Shown here piece after piece: positions 44,133 to 53,019 of a stretch of DNA of 64,000 nt. The stretch lies in assembly GCA_002840055.1 (NCBI GenBank), contig PGZJ01000001.1, positions 124,001-188,000 of the forward strand, given 5' to 3'. The notes under the pieces were generated by a model. The model was not told where the DNA came from, did not search any database, and saw nothing but the letters and a program-made list of their open reading frames with translations. Origin of the DNA: Gammaproteobacteria bacterium HGW-Gammaproteobacteria-11 (GTDB lineage Bacteria > Pseudomonadota > Gammaproteobacteria > Pseudomonadales > Pseudomonadaceae). Made by a program: the position numbers and the translations under genes. Every line of letters starts with the position of its first letter. Position 1 is the first letter of the stretch.

Positions 44133-44885
44133 ATGTCCCATGCTGCGCTTGCAACTGATCAAACAGTATCTCGCCACCTGAGTCTGGAGCTGGTGACCGA
44201 GCATGAAACGCTCAGGGCTGCTCAGGCTTTGCGCTTTCAGGTATTCAGCGAAGAATGCGGTGCCCAACTGCATACCGAGGAAAGCGGACTGGATCAGGAC
44301 CTGTTCGACCTGCACTGCGAGCATCTGGTCGTCAGGGATGTACAGAGCGGCCAAGTGGTAGCCACCACACGCCTGCTGGACAGCAGTCGCGCGCGCCGAG
44401 CCGGCGGCTTCTACAGCGAGGGTGAATTCCAACTGGTCGGCCTGCCGCAATTGCGCGGTGATATCCTCGAAATTGGTCGCACCTGCGTGCATCCCGACTA
44501 CCGCAGCGGGGCAACCATTTCCGTGCTCTGGTCCGGCCTCGCGCAATTGATGAACGAACGGCACTACGCCTGGCTGATGGGTTGCGCCAGTGTCGGCATG
44601 GGTGACGGTGGCGTACAGGCCCATGCGATCATGCAGCGACTGCGCGAGCGCTATATGTGCCGTGAGTGGCTGAATGCCATTCCGCGTCTGCCGATCCCCG
44701 CTATGGATTTGCCGGACAACGTCACCGCTCAATTACCGCCGCTGCTCAAGGCCTATATGCGACTGGGCGCAAAAATCTGTGGCGAGCCCTGCTGGGATCC
44801 CGAGTTCAACGTGGCTGATGTATTTATTCTGCTGCGCCGCGAACAGCTCTGCCCGCGCTATGCCCGTCACTTCAAGACAGCCTGA
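44133..44885 (+). CDS. olsB: L-ornithine N-alpha-acyltransferase OlsB (ornithine lipid synthesis)
   Basis: OlsB transfers a 3-hydroxyacyl group from acyl-ACP to ornithine, the first step to ornithine lipids. The 250-residue GNAT-fold protein has [20 protein letters not shown] near residue 32, [16 protein letters not shown] near 112, and [10 protein letters not shown] near the end. These are signatures of the OlsB/hemolysin-like group. ATG at 44133 follows CGGAGG at 6 bp. It is followed 12 bp later by olsA, the usual pair in Pseudomonas. Confidence 0.9.
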   Translation: MSHAALATDQTVSRHLSLELVTEHETLRAAQALRFQVFSEECGAQLHTEESGLDQDLFDLHCEHLVVRDVQSGQVVATTRLLDSSRARRAGGFYSEGEFQLVGLPQLRGDILEIGRTCVHPDYRSGATISVLWSGLAQLMNERHYAWLMGCASVGMGDGGVQAHAIMQRLRERYMCREWLNAIPRLPIPAMDLPDNVTAQLPPLLKAYMRLGAKICGEPCWDPEFNVADVFILLRREQLCPRYARHFKTA

Positions 44886-44897
44886 GGCCTCAGCGGA

Positions 44898-45698
44898 ATG
44901 TTAGCGCGACGCCTCAGACAACTCTGGCGAGTGCCAGCCATCTGCCTATGGCTCGGGGTCGGACTCGTGATGGCGATAATAGTACTACCGCTGCATCGTT
45001 GGCGCCCTGAACAAACTGCCGTCTGGCAACAGCGCCTGATGCGCCACTGGATGCAAGGATTGCTGATGCTCTTGCCCTTGCAGATCACCGTGCATGGACA
45101 GGCTGCACAGGGCACCCACCTGTTGGTCAGCAATCACGTTTCCTGGCTCGATATTGCGCTGATAGCCGCCCATGCACCGGTCCATTTTCTGTCCAAGGCT
45201 GAAGTCCGGCACTGGCCGGTAATAGGTTTGCTGGCTCAAGCAGCTGGTACATTATTCATTCAACGTGGCGCGGGCTCGGGTACCGCTTTGCAAGGTGAGC
45301 TCGGCAAGGCGCTGGGTAATGGCCACAGCCTGGTCATCTTTGCCGAGGGAACAACCACGCTGGGTGACAGGGTCAGAGCCTTCCACGGTCGGCTGCTATC
45401 CTGCGCCATTGATACCGGCACACCGATACAACCGATCGCCTTGCGTTACCGCAGCCAAGGCCAGCCGGCACGTCAGGCCGCCTTTATCGATGATGATGAG
45501 TTCAGTCGCCATCTACTCAGTCTGCTAGGCTCTGAGACGCTCCAGGTGGAGCTGTACTTTTTGCCAGCGCAAACCAGCACCGATCGCAACCGCAATCAAT
45601 TGGCCCGCGAAACCCATGCCGCTGTCACTCAGGCACTGGGGTTGGATTGCAAGCTGACCGAGGACACCCCAACCGCGCTGTTAAGCTCCGCCGCCTGA
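44898..45698 (+). CDS. olsA: 1-acyl-sn-glycerol-3-phosphate/lyso-ornithine lipid O-acyltransferase OlsA
   Basis: The 266-residue PlsC-family protein has an N-terminal membrane helix (about 12-32) and the acyltransferase motifs SNHVSWLD near residue 76, FIQRGAGSG near 115, and FAEGTTTLG near 150. With OlsB upstream it acylates lyso-ornithine lipid, and could also act on lysophosphatidate. Its last 70 bases overlap the convergent acpH coding region. The start at 44898 has only a weak ribosome site. Confidence 0.88.
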   Translation: MLARRLRQLWRVPAICLWLGVGLVMAIIVLPLHRWRPEQTAVWQQRLMRHWMQGLLMLLPLQITVHGQAAQGTHLLVSNHVSWLDIALIAAHAPVHFLSKAEVRHWPVIGLLAQAAGTLFIQRGAGSGTALQGELGKALGNGHSLVIFAEGTTTLGDRVRAFHGRLLSCAIDTGTPIQPIALRYRSQGQPARQAAFIDDDEFSRHLLSLLGSETLQVELYFLPAQTSTDRNRNQLARETHAAVTQALGLDCKLTEDTPTALLSSAA

Positions 45699-46267
45699 TC
45701 CCTGGCAAAAGCCATCACCTCGGGCATAAAGGCCAGAAAGTCGGCTTCGAATCCCGCAAAACAGCGCTCCAATTCGTGCACGCCACCCGGTAACGGATTG
45801 CTGTGACGAAACCGACCGGCGATGGCATCGACCGCGCGGTGCAGACTGGACAGTTGTCCATAGCTGCTCAACCAGTCCTGCTCGGCCATACGCCGAATCA
45901 CCGGCAGCGCATGGGTCGGAATCAGTTCCTGCTGCGCCAGCAGCAAGCTATACATCTGCGCGGTAAACGCGGGCATCGGCTGACTGGAAAAGCGTGACCA
46001 GTGCCTGACCAGCAAGTGGTCATAGAACATGTCGATCATGATGCCCGCATAGCGCCGCCGTTCGGCACTGACCCTTTGCCGACTGGCCAATACCAGCGGG
46101 TGCGCGTCGGTGAAGGCATCAATCCGACGATGCAGCCAGATACCCCCACGCACGCCCGCCGGGAGGGCTATCGCCTGCACCGGGCCGCGGACAAAATCAC
46201 CCAGCAGACTACCCAGCGCCGGCTCAGCTTCGTGCGGCCCCAGAAACAGGTGCGCCAGGTAGTTCAT
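45629..46267 (-). CDS. acpH: Acyl carrier protein phosphodiesterase AcpH-like
   Basis: AcpH removes the phosphopantetheine arm from holo-ACP. The 212-residue protein starts MNYLAHLFLG, then LGDFVRGP near residue 22, GIWLHRRIDAFTDAHP near 42 and DMFYDHLLVRHW near 78. These match AcpH (193 residues in E. coli). The extra C-terminal stretch, about 20 residues rich in Ser/Val, lies in the overlap with olsA. Its start overlaps the stop of the upstream coiled-coil gene by 1 bp (TGATG). Confidence 0.88.
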   Translation of the reverse strand: MNYLAHLFLGPHEAEPALGSLLGDFVRGPVQAIALPAGVRGGIWLHRRIDAFTDAHPLVLASRQRVSAERRRYAGIMIDMFYDHLLVRHWSRFSSQPMPAFTAQMYSLLLAQQELIPTHALPVIRRMAEQDWLSSYGQLSSLHRAVDAIAGRFRHSNPLPGGVHELERCFAGFEADFLAFMPEVMAFARDQAAELNSAVGVSSVSLQSNPSA

Positions 46268-47172
46268 CAGGGCGCGTTGACTTGCTGCTGCAGGTTGTTG
46301 AGCTGAGTTTGCAAGGTATTGATGTTGCGATTGACCTGTACCCGGAAGCTGTCGATCGACTGCAAGGCGTCCTGGTTGGCTGTCAACCGCTGCTCAAACT
46401 CCGAGCGCAACACCAGCAGCTCCTGCTCCATGCTGTTGCTCGACTGTTGACTGGCTAGCTGATCCACACGACTTCGCAGTGCCGCGAGGCTATCGCTCTG
46501 GCTCGTCAACGCTGACTGAACCGTGGTCAGCACCGCTAGACTGTTCTGCGTCTCAGTCAGCGCCTGCTCAACCCGCTCCAGGGTCTGACGATCTGCGCTC
46601 ACGCTCTGCTGTAACTGCTCCAACCTCTGATCATGTGCCTCCACACGCTCATTCAAGGCCGACTCACTGCTGCGCTGGCGCTCGAGCTCAGTACCCAACT
46701 CGGCGCTCTTGCCGGCCAGCCCCTGTAGCCCCTGGCTTTGCTCGTCAACGCGCTTGACCAGATCGGCCAGTTGCACGCCCAGGGCTTGCAACTGCTGGCG
46801 TCGAGCCTGCTCGGCCTCGGACAAGGATGATTCGGTGGCACTGACCTTGCCGGTGATATCCTGCAATTGACCGGCCGCATCCTCGCTGATGCGGGCAAAG
46901 CTGTTTTGCGTGGCGACCAGTTGCTGGCGTAACTGGGTTTGTTGTCCGTGGCTCCAGTACACAAAACCCAACAAGACCAAGGCCATTGCAGCGGTCAGGG
47001 CCCATAGTGCTCCGGTGCCGGACTGACCGGATTGCACAGGCCTTGCTGGGCTGCGCACAGAGTCTCGGGGAACACCTGCCGCCCGATCGACAGACTCCTG
47101 ATCAAAAACCGGATCATGATCGTCCGTTGCCCTGAAACTCGGCAAATCGCCTTCCAGATCATCTTGCTTCAT
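46267..47172 (-). CDS. Membrane-anchored coiled-coil protein of unknown function
   Basis: I do not recognise this 301-residue protein. It has an acidic cytoplasmic N-terminus (1-52), one hydrophobic helix (about 55-74), and then more than 200 residues of Gln/Ser/Leu-rich heptad sequence without prolines, predicting a long coiled coil. The type II topology would place the coiled coil in the periplasm. Composition resembles ATPase-linked or envelope spacer proteins of Pseudomonas. ATG at 47172 has AGGAG 6 bp upstream. It is coupled to acpH, but no functional link is evident. Confidence 0.8.
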   Translation of the reverse strand: MKQDDLEGDLPSFRATDDHDPVFDQESVDRAAGVPRDSVRSPARPVQSGQSGTGALWALTAAMALVLLGFVYWSHGQQTQLRQQLVATQNSFARISEDAAGQLQDITGKVSATESSLSEAEQARRQQLQALGVQLADLVKRVDEQSQGLQGLAGKSAELGTELERQRSSESALNERVEAHDQRLEQLQQSVSADRQTLERVEQALTETQNSLAVLTTVQSALTSQSDSLAALRSRVDQLASQQSSNSMEQELLVLRSEFEQRLTANQDALQSIDSFRVQVNRNINTLQTQLNNLQQQVNAP

Positions 47173-47415
47173 TCACCGCTCCTGATGCTCTCATTCATGG
47201 GACTAACTGCCGCAAAGTATCGCGCCAGAGCGGTGCAGGCTGCACCAAGGCAAAGCACGCGAGACCCCTTTGACCACAAAACCCGTGCATACGTTTCCTT
47301 TGCAGGCCACGAAAAATCAGTATCCAACAAAACTGGTACACATTCTGCTTGTTAAACCCATGCTTGGCTAGAACGTCGGCCCCTTGCGCCGCGTTGAACC
47401 ATTGGGGGAAGCATC

Positions 47416-47778
47416 ATGATCGCAGAAGCACAATTCAACAGAATGACACTGGAATGCATGACCGCCCTGCGTCGGCGCCTCAAGCAGGAGCTGGGGGTGA
47501 CTGTGCGGCTGAGCGAAGAGGATGCCGTTGAGCACATGATTCGCCTGAGCCGGGACAGCCATCAAGGCGATATCCGCGAATTGGGCCTGCGTCTGGCTGA
47601 CATGACCCAGCCAAAGGCCGAAGACAGCTTGGAGCCGCAAATGGGCCAAGGTGCCATTGCTTCACGTCAACGGCTGTTGCAACAAGTACCCGACCCGACC
47701 TTTGAGGTCCCGACCGAGGCCATGCGCAACGCATCAGCGGCGGTGCGTATCTACCGCGGGCAGGTAGTCCGCCAGTGA
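47416..47778 (+). CDS. Small conserved-looking hypothetical protein
   Basis: The 120-residue soluble protein has an N-terminal helical segment (CMTALRRRLKQELGVTVRLSEEDAVEHMIRLS), an acidic linker and a C-terminus ending EVPTEAMRNASAAVRIYRGQVVRQ. The C-terminal YRGQ(V) pattern is common in small Pseudomonas regulatory-like proteins, but I know no function. It has a good ribosome site (GGGGGAA, 47405-47411), and codon use looks like its neighbours. Its last 45 bases overlap the convergent epimerase gene. Confidence 0.7.
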   Translation: MIAEAQFNRMTLECMTALRRRLKQELGVTVRLSEEDAVEHMIRLSRDSHQGDIRELGLRLADMTQPKAEDSLEPQMGQGAIASRQRLLQQVPDPTFEVPTEAMRNASAAVRIYRGQVVRQ

Positions 47779-48765
47779 CAGCATGCCCGCCTTCCACCAG
47801 TCGGCAAAGGCGTCCAGCCCCTGCTCGGTGGTAACTACTGGCTGATACCCGAGCAAATCGCGAGCAGCACTGATATCCAGATTGAAGTCGCGGGCCATGA
47901 CAGCCATACCCAATCGAAGCATGGGCGGCTCAGGCTGGCCTCTTTTCAGTTTGGCTGTCCGCTCCGCCAAACTGGCCATCAGATAGGCCAAGGCGAAGGG
48001 CACGTGCTTGTGCAGCGGCGGCAGATCCAGCTGCTCAAGTAACCGATTGAAGCTCGGCCAGAAGGCAACGGGCTGACCGTTGCTTATGTTGTATGCCCGT
48101 CCGAGGGCACTGATCGGCGCCTCCAGAGCCAGTTGCATGGCATGACTGACATTCTCGACCGGCGTCAGATCGACGCGATTATCACCCTTGCCAATGATCT
48201 TCAGCCGCCCGCTCTGATGAGCCCTGAGCAAACGCGGAAAAATCGAAGTATCACCCGCGCCAATAACAAATCGCGGACGCAGTGCTATGACTTCAAGACC
48301 TGCTTTGCCTGCTGCAAACACCCGTTGATCCGCAAGCCACTTGGTCGCGCCATAATGATCAAAAAATCGTGGCGGCAGGTAATCCTCGCGAATATCCCGA
48401 TGGCTGCGTCCGTCAAAGTAGATCGAGGGTGATGACAGGTGCACAAGGCGACGCACCTGATTGGCCTGGATCGCGGCCAGAACGTGCTCGGTGACCTTGA
48501 CGTTGGCGTCATGAAAATGCGCGTATGGACCCCAGGTACCGACGGCCCCCGCGCAATGCACCACCGCCTCGCAACCCTGACTGGCAGTCAGAGCAAAGGC
48601 CGGGTCGAGCAGATCGCCCGATTGACACTCGGCACCCCGCGCAGCCAGCCAGTTCATCGCCCCTGATTGCCTGCCGCAGCACACCACCTCATACCCCTGC
48701 TGCAGCGCGTGGGCAGCAAAGCGCCCACCGATGAAACCACTGGCGCCGGTTACCAGAATACGCAT
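47734..48765 (-). CDS. NAD-dependent epimerase/3-beta-hydroxysteroid dehydrogenase-like oxidoreductase
   Basis: The 343-residue extended short-chain dehydrogenase has the Rossmann motif TGASGFIGG at the N-terminus and VVHCAGAVGTWG near residue 70. HLSSPSIYFDG lies near 110 and the catalytic YGATK near 138. Overall it fits the 3-beta-HSD/NSDHL-like group used on sterols or long-chain 2-alkyl-3-keto acids (OleD). The substrate cannot be told. It is flanked by another oxidoreductase gene on the opposite strand at 48894. Confidence 0.85.
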   Translation of the reverse strand: MRILVTGASGFIGGRFAAHALQQGYEVVCCGRQSGAMNWLAARGAECQSGDLLDPAFALTASQGCEAVVHCAGAVGTWGPYAHFHDANVKVTEHVLAAIQANQVRRLVHLSSPSIYFDGRSHRDIREDYLPPRFFDHYGATKWLADQRVFAAGKAGLEVIALRPRFVIGAGDTSIFPRLLRAHQSGRLKIIGKGDNRVDLTPVENVSHAMQLALEAPISALGRAYNISNGQPVAFWPSFNRLLEQLDLPPLHKHVPFALAYLMASLAERTAKLKRGQPEPPMLRLGMAVMARDFNLDISAARDLLGYQPVVTTEQGLDAFADWWKAGMLSLADYLPAVDTHRR

Positions 48766-48893
48766 CTATATCCCCTTGGATTTGTCCTGCTTTGCCACAT
48801 CATAGCCTGCGCCTGCTACTGGCGCTGCACAGGCGGAGCAGTTAGTCTCGATGCAAATTGGGCAATGCCAGCAAAGACAGACGGAGAAGATGC

Positions 48894-49946
48894 ATGGGTG
48901 AATGGATGATTTACGGTGCCAACGGCTATACCGGTGAGCTGGTGGCAAGAGAGGCGGTCAAACAAGGCCTGACGCCCGTCCTGGCGGGCCGTAACTCAGC
49001 GGCTGTGATCGCGCTGGCTGAAGAGCTGCAACTGACCCATCGGATCTTTGATCTGAATGATGCCGACGCCGCCAGTCAGGGACTGAATGGCATTCAGGCG
49101 GTGGCGCATTGCGCTGGCCCCTTCTCTGCCACCAGTCAGCCGATGATTGATGCTTGCCTGGCCAATCATTGCCACTATCTGGATATTACCGGTGAAATTG
49201 ATGTCTTTATTGCCGCCCAGCATCGGCATAATGAGGCCGTGGCAGCCAATATCGTCATATGCCCAGGGGTAGGTTTTGATGTCATTCCCACCGACTGCCT
49301 GGCCGCGACATTGAAAGCCGAGCTGCATGACGCCGACCACCTGGCGCTGGGCTTTGACAGTCGCAGTGGTTTTTCGCCCGGCACAGCGAAAACCTCGGTC
49401 GAGGGTTTGAAGCTGGGTGGCAAAGTGCGCGAAAAAGACAAGATCCGTTCCGTTCCCATGGCCTGGCAAAGCCGCGAAATCGATTTCGGTAATGGCAGTA
49501 AACATGCGGTCACCATCCCCTGGGGCGATATTGCCACTGCCTGGTTTTCAACCGGCATCGACAATATCCAGGTTTATATTCCCATGGCCCCCAGTGCTGC
49601 CCTGCGGCTGCGCCGTCTGGACGTACTCCGTCCACTGCTGGGGCTGGCCCCCATTCAAGCCCTGCTGAAATATCTGATTGGCCGCAAGGTTCAAGGACCG
49701 GATCAGGAACAGCGCGCCAATGCACCCACCTACGTGTGGGGCGAGGCACAAAACCGGGCAGGCAAAAAAGTCGTTGCACGGGTGCAAACCGCCAACGGTT
49801 ACGACGTCACCGTGCACGGTACCCTGATGGCGGTTAGACACGTACTCGAGCAGGCTCCGGCCCCAGGCTATTTCACGCCATCACGACTAATGGGTGCGCG
49901 CTGCATCGAACAGCTTCCCGGTTCCGGGCAGATCGAGATCAGCTGA
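48894..49946 (+). CDS. Saccharopine-dehydrogenase-like/trans-acting enoyl reductase family protein
   Basis: The 350-residue protein has an N-terminal Rossmann motif (YGANGYTGELVAREA) and VAHCAGPFSATSQPM near residue 68. YLDITGEIDVF lies near 95 and GVGFDVIPTDCLA near 127. This is the layout of the saccharopine dehydrogenase NADP-binding family, which includes trans-acting enoyl reductases and membrane lipid enzymes. ATG at 48894 is supported by GGAGA 6 bp upstream, and the earlier ATG at 48858 has no site. The 213 bp after it, before sodB, contain no gene. Confidence 0.85.
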   Translation: MGEWMIYGANGYTGELVAREAVKQGLTPVLAGRNSAAVIALAEELQLTHRIFDLNDADAASQGLNGIQAVAHCAGPFSATSQPMIDACLANHCHYLDITGEIDVFIAAQHRHNEAVAANIVICPGVGFDVIPTDCLAATLKAELHDADHLALGFDSRSGFSPGTAKTSVEGLKLGGKVREKDKIRSVPMAWQSREIDFGNGSKHAVTIPWGDIATAWFSTGIDNIQVYIPMAPSAALRLRRLDVLRPLLGLAPIQALLKYLIGRKVQGPDQEQRANAPTYVWGEAQNRAGKKVVARVQTANGYDVTVHGTLMAVRHVLEQAPAPGYFTPSRLMGARCIEQLPGSGQIEIS

Positions 49947-50159
49947 TCCGGGCTATAACCACATGGTTGTTCCGTGGATAGCGGCTGCGTGCAGTGCTAT
50001 CATCGGCTACCCCCGATCATTGCGACGGGCAGCGCCCTGCTTAACAAGAGGCGTCACACAGCTGACTGACTTTGCGTCACGCAGTCGCCGGTCACAAAGG
50101 GATGCGTATGCGCGTGCAATGCGTTTCCTGATTCCGTTACCTGAAGATGGAGATAAACC

Positions 50160-50741
50160 ATGGCTTTTGAATTACCTGCTCTGCCGTATGAAAAGAACGC
50201 CCTTGAGCCGCACATTTCTGCGGAAACTCTGGATTTCCACCATGGCAAACATCACAACACCTATGTGGTGAACCTGAACAACCTGGTACCTGGTACCGAG
50301 TTTGAGGGCAAAAGCCTGGAAGAAATCATCAAGAGCTCTACCGGCGGCGTCTTCAACAACGCGGCACAGATCTGGAACCACACCTTTTACTGGAACTGTC
50401 TGAGCCCGAATGGCGGTGGCGAACCCACTGGCGCCCTGGCCGAAGCCATCAACAAGGCCTTTGGTTCATTCGACAAGTTCAAGGAAGAGTTCAGCAAGAC
50501 CAGCATTGGTACCTTCGGCTCCGGCTGGGGCTGGCTGGTCAAGAAGGCTGACGGCTCCCTGGCTCTGGCCAGCACCATCGGCGCCGGCTGCCCGCTGACC
50601 TCAGGTGATACACCGCTGCTGACCTGCGATGTATGGGAACACGCCTACTACATTGACTACCGCAATGCTCGTCCCAAGTATGTCGAGGCATTCTGGAACC
50701 TGGTCAACTGGGACTTCGTGGCCAAGAATTTCGCCGCCTGA
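50160..50741 (+). CDS. sodB: Superoxide dismutase, iron type (SodB)
   Basis: SodB disproportionates superoxide in the cytoplasm. The 193-residue protein has the ligand sites [10 protein letters not shown] near residue 26, NHTFYWN near 73 and [13 protein letters not shown] near 157. The segment [11 protein letters not shown] and GSGWGWL favour the Fe form over the Mn form. ATG at 50160 follows GGAGATAA. It is followed by a strong terminator and is monocistronic. Confidence 0.97.
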   Translation: MAFELPALPYEKNALEPHISAETLDFHHGKHHNTYVVNLNNLVPGTEFEGKSLEEIIKSSTGGVFNNAAQIWNHTFYWNCLSPNGGGEPTGALAEAINKAFGSFDKFKEEFSKTSIGTFGSGWGWLVKKADGSLALASTIGAGCPLTSGDTPLLTCDVWEHAYYIDYRNARPKYVEAFWNLVNWDFVAKNFAA

Positions 50742-50761
50742 TCCAGCGCTCTGCACCATTC

Positions 50762-50785
50762 AACACCCCGCTTCGGCGGGGTGTT
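50762..50785 (+). terminator. Terminator hairpin after sodB
   Basis: AACACCCCGC-TTCG-GCGGGGTGTT is a perfect 10-bp stem with a stable TTCG loop, 20 bp after the sodB stop. It is followed by GCATTTC rather than a long T run, so termination is likely but perhaps incomplete. Confidence 0.8.
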
Positions 50786-50945
50786 GCATTTCAGCTCCCG
50801 CCTTTGATGGCCTTTTGACCACAGCCGGTTCTTGAACAATACTGAATGGGCATTCCCGCGTTCTCTCGGGGGGGCTTGCATTGGCATGCTGCAGCCGTGA
50901 TTATGCAAGACAACTTTTGTAATAAAACGCTGGAATAACACCACC

Positions 50946-53012
50946 TTGAAACTCGAGCGTCGACATAGTCTGTCCATCAAACTCCTGCGACTGGTTTTGC
51001 TTTGGGCATTGCTGGTCGGCGTGGTGCTGAGCTTTGCGCAAATACTCTATGACCTGCGCCAGGAGCGGAATCTGATCGACAGTACCGCCGCGCAGATTCT
51101 GGCGATGTCGAGAGACCCGGCGACCCAGGCCGTTTACAGTCTGGACCGTGAAATGGCGCTGCAGGTGATTGAAGGCCTGTTTGAGCATCATGCGGTGCGC
51201 TTTGCGGCCATCGGCCACCCCGATGAGCCGCCCTTAGCCAGTCGCGAAAGTCCGCTTGCAAGTACGCCCTATCGGGCCATTACTGATTGGCTGTTTGGTG
51301 TCGAGCAAAGCTACAGCATCGAACTGTTCGGGCGTGCGCCTTATAACGAATACTACGGTGATCTGCGCCTGACCCTGGATACTGCACCCTATGGCAACGA
51401 GTTTCTGCAACGCTCATTGATCATCATGATCTCAGGGATGCTCAGGGCCGTGGCCATGGCCATGGTGCTCTACCTGCTATACCACCTGCTATTGACCAAA
51501 CCCCTGTCAAGAATCATTGCCCATATCGCCGATATCAATCCCGATCAACCGGGCAAGATGCACATTCCGATGATTGCCGGCCAAGAAAAAAATGAGCTGG
51601 GTATCTGGATCAGCAAAGCCAACGAATTGCTTGACTCTATTGAGCGAAACCATCACCGCAGACGTGAAGCCGAAGCCAATTTGCTGCGCATGGCGCAGCA
51701 TGACAATCTGACCGGCCTGCCAAACCGCAGCATGTTGCAGGAACAATTGAGTCGCATTCTGACCGACGCCGGACGGCGCCAACGGGGTGTGGCCGTTCTT
51801 TGCTGCGGCCTGGACGACTTCAAGGAAGTCAATGAACAGTTCAGCTACCATTCCGGTGACAGCTTGCTGGTTGCCGTGGCCGATCGCCTGCGTGCCAACA
51901 GTGGCCGCCTGGGCAGCCTGGCCAGACTCGGTGGCGACCAATTCGCCCTGATTCAAACCGGCATCAATGAACCCTATGAAGCCGCCGAACTGGCCCAGAC
52001 CATCCTCGATGACCTTGGTCGTCCCTTTGAGCTTGGTGGGCACAACATCAGCCTGCGCGCCACTATTGGCATCACGCTCTTTCCTGATGACGGCGATAAT
52101 GCTGAAAAACTGCTGCAAAAGGCAGAACAGACCATGATGCTGGCCAAGGCCAGATCACGTAATCGCTACCAGTTCTACATTGCCAGTCTGGATAGCGAAA
52201 TGCGCGTTCGCCGCGAGCTGGACAAGGATCTTCGCGGTGCTCTGGAGCGCAACGAGTTCCATCTGGTCTATCAGCCACAAATCAGCTACACCACCCATCG
52301 TGTGGTAGGCGTTGAAGCCCTGATTCGCTGGCAACATCCAGAGCGCGGCCTGGTGCCACCGGATCTGTTCATTCCGCTGGCCGAGCAGAACGGCTGCATC
52401 ATCAATATTGGCGAGTGGGTACTGGACCGCGCCTGCCAGCAATTGCGAGAGTGGCGGGATGCCGGCTTCACCGAGTTACGCATGGCCGTCAACTTGTCCA
52501 CTGTGCAACTGCACCACAGTGAGTTGTCACGGGTGGTGACCAATCTGATGCAGCGTTATGGCTTGCCAGAGCACAGTCTCGAGCTTGAAGTGACGGAAAC
52601 CGGTTTGATGGAAGATATTGCAGCCGCCGCCGGGCACCTCACCAAACTGAAAAAGGCCGGCGTATTGATTGCCATTGACGACTTTGGTACCGGCTACTCT
52701 TCTCTAAGCTACCTGCGCGGCCTGCCGCTGGACAAGATCAAGATCGACAAGAGCTTTGTACTGGATGTGCTGGTCGACGAAGACGACGCAACCATCGTAC
52801 GCGCCATCATTCAGTTGGGTCGCAGCCTGAACATGGAAGTGATTGCAGAGGGTGTTGAGTCGGCTGAACAGGAAGCCTACATCGTCGCCCAAGGCTGCAG
52901 TGAGGGCCAGGGCTACTACTACAGCAAGCCCCTGTCAGCCACAGTCATTGCTGACTGGATGCGCCAATACAATAACAAGGAAAGCGTTACTGATCGGGCT
53001 CAGAGAACCTGA
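50946..53012 (+). CDS. GGDEF-EAL c-di-GMP phosphodiesterase with degenerate GGDEF
   Basis: The 688-residue protein has TM1 (about 12-34), a periplasmic segment, TM2 (about 157-180), a HAMP-like linker, a GGDEF domain and an EAL domain. The cyclase motif is GGDQF instead of GG(D/E)EF and no RxxD inhibition site precedes it, so cyclase activity is doubtful. The EAL domain looks complete: VEALIRWQHPERG near residue 457, NLSTVQL, EVTETGLMED, IDDFGTGYSSLSYL and AEGVESAEQ. Net phosphodiesterase activity is expected. The start is TTG at 50946, because the first in-frame ATG lies after TM1. Confidence 0.9.
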   Translation: MKLERRHSLSIKLLRLVLLWALLVGVVLSFAQILYDLRQERNLIDSTAAQILAMSRDPATQAVYSLDREMALQVIEGLFEHHAVRFAAIGHPDEPPLASRESPLASTPYRAITDWLFGVEQSYSIELFGRAPYNEYYGDLRLTLDTAPYGNEFLQRSLIIMISGMLRAVAMAMVLYLLYHLLLTKPLSRIIAHIADINPDQPGKMHIPMIAGQEKNELGIWISKANELLDSIERNHHRRREAEANLLRMAQHDNLTGLPNRSMLQEQLSRILTDAGRRQRGVAVLCCGLDDFKEVNEQFSYHSGDSLLVAVADRLRANSGRLGSLARLGGDQFALIQTGINEPYEAAELAQTILDDLGRPFELGGHNISLRATIGITLFPDDGDNAEKLLQKAEQTMMLAKARSRNRYQFYIASLDSEMRVRRELDKDLRGALERNEFHLVYQPQISYTTHRVVGVEALIRWQHPERGLVPPDLFIPLAEQNGCIINIGEWVLDRACQQLREWRDAGFTELRMAVNLSTVQLHHSELSRVVTNLMQRYGLPEHSLELEVTETGLMEDIAAAAGHLTKLKKAGVLIAIDDFGTGYSSLSYLRGLPLDKIKIDKSFVLDVLVDEDDATIVRAIIQLGRSLNMEVIAEGVESAEQEAYIVAQGCSEGQGYYYSKPLSATVIADWMRQYNNKESVTDRAQRT

Positions 53013-53019
53013 ATCCGGA

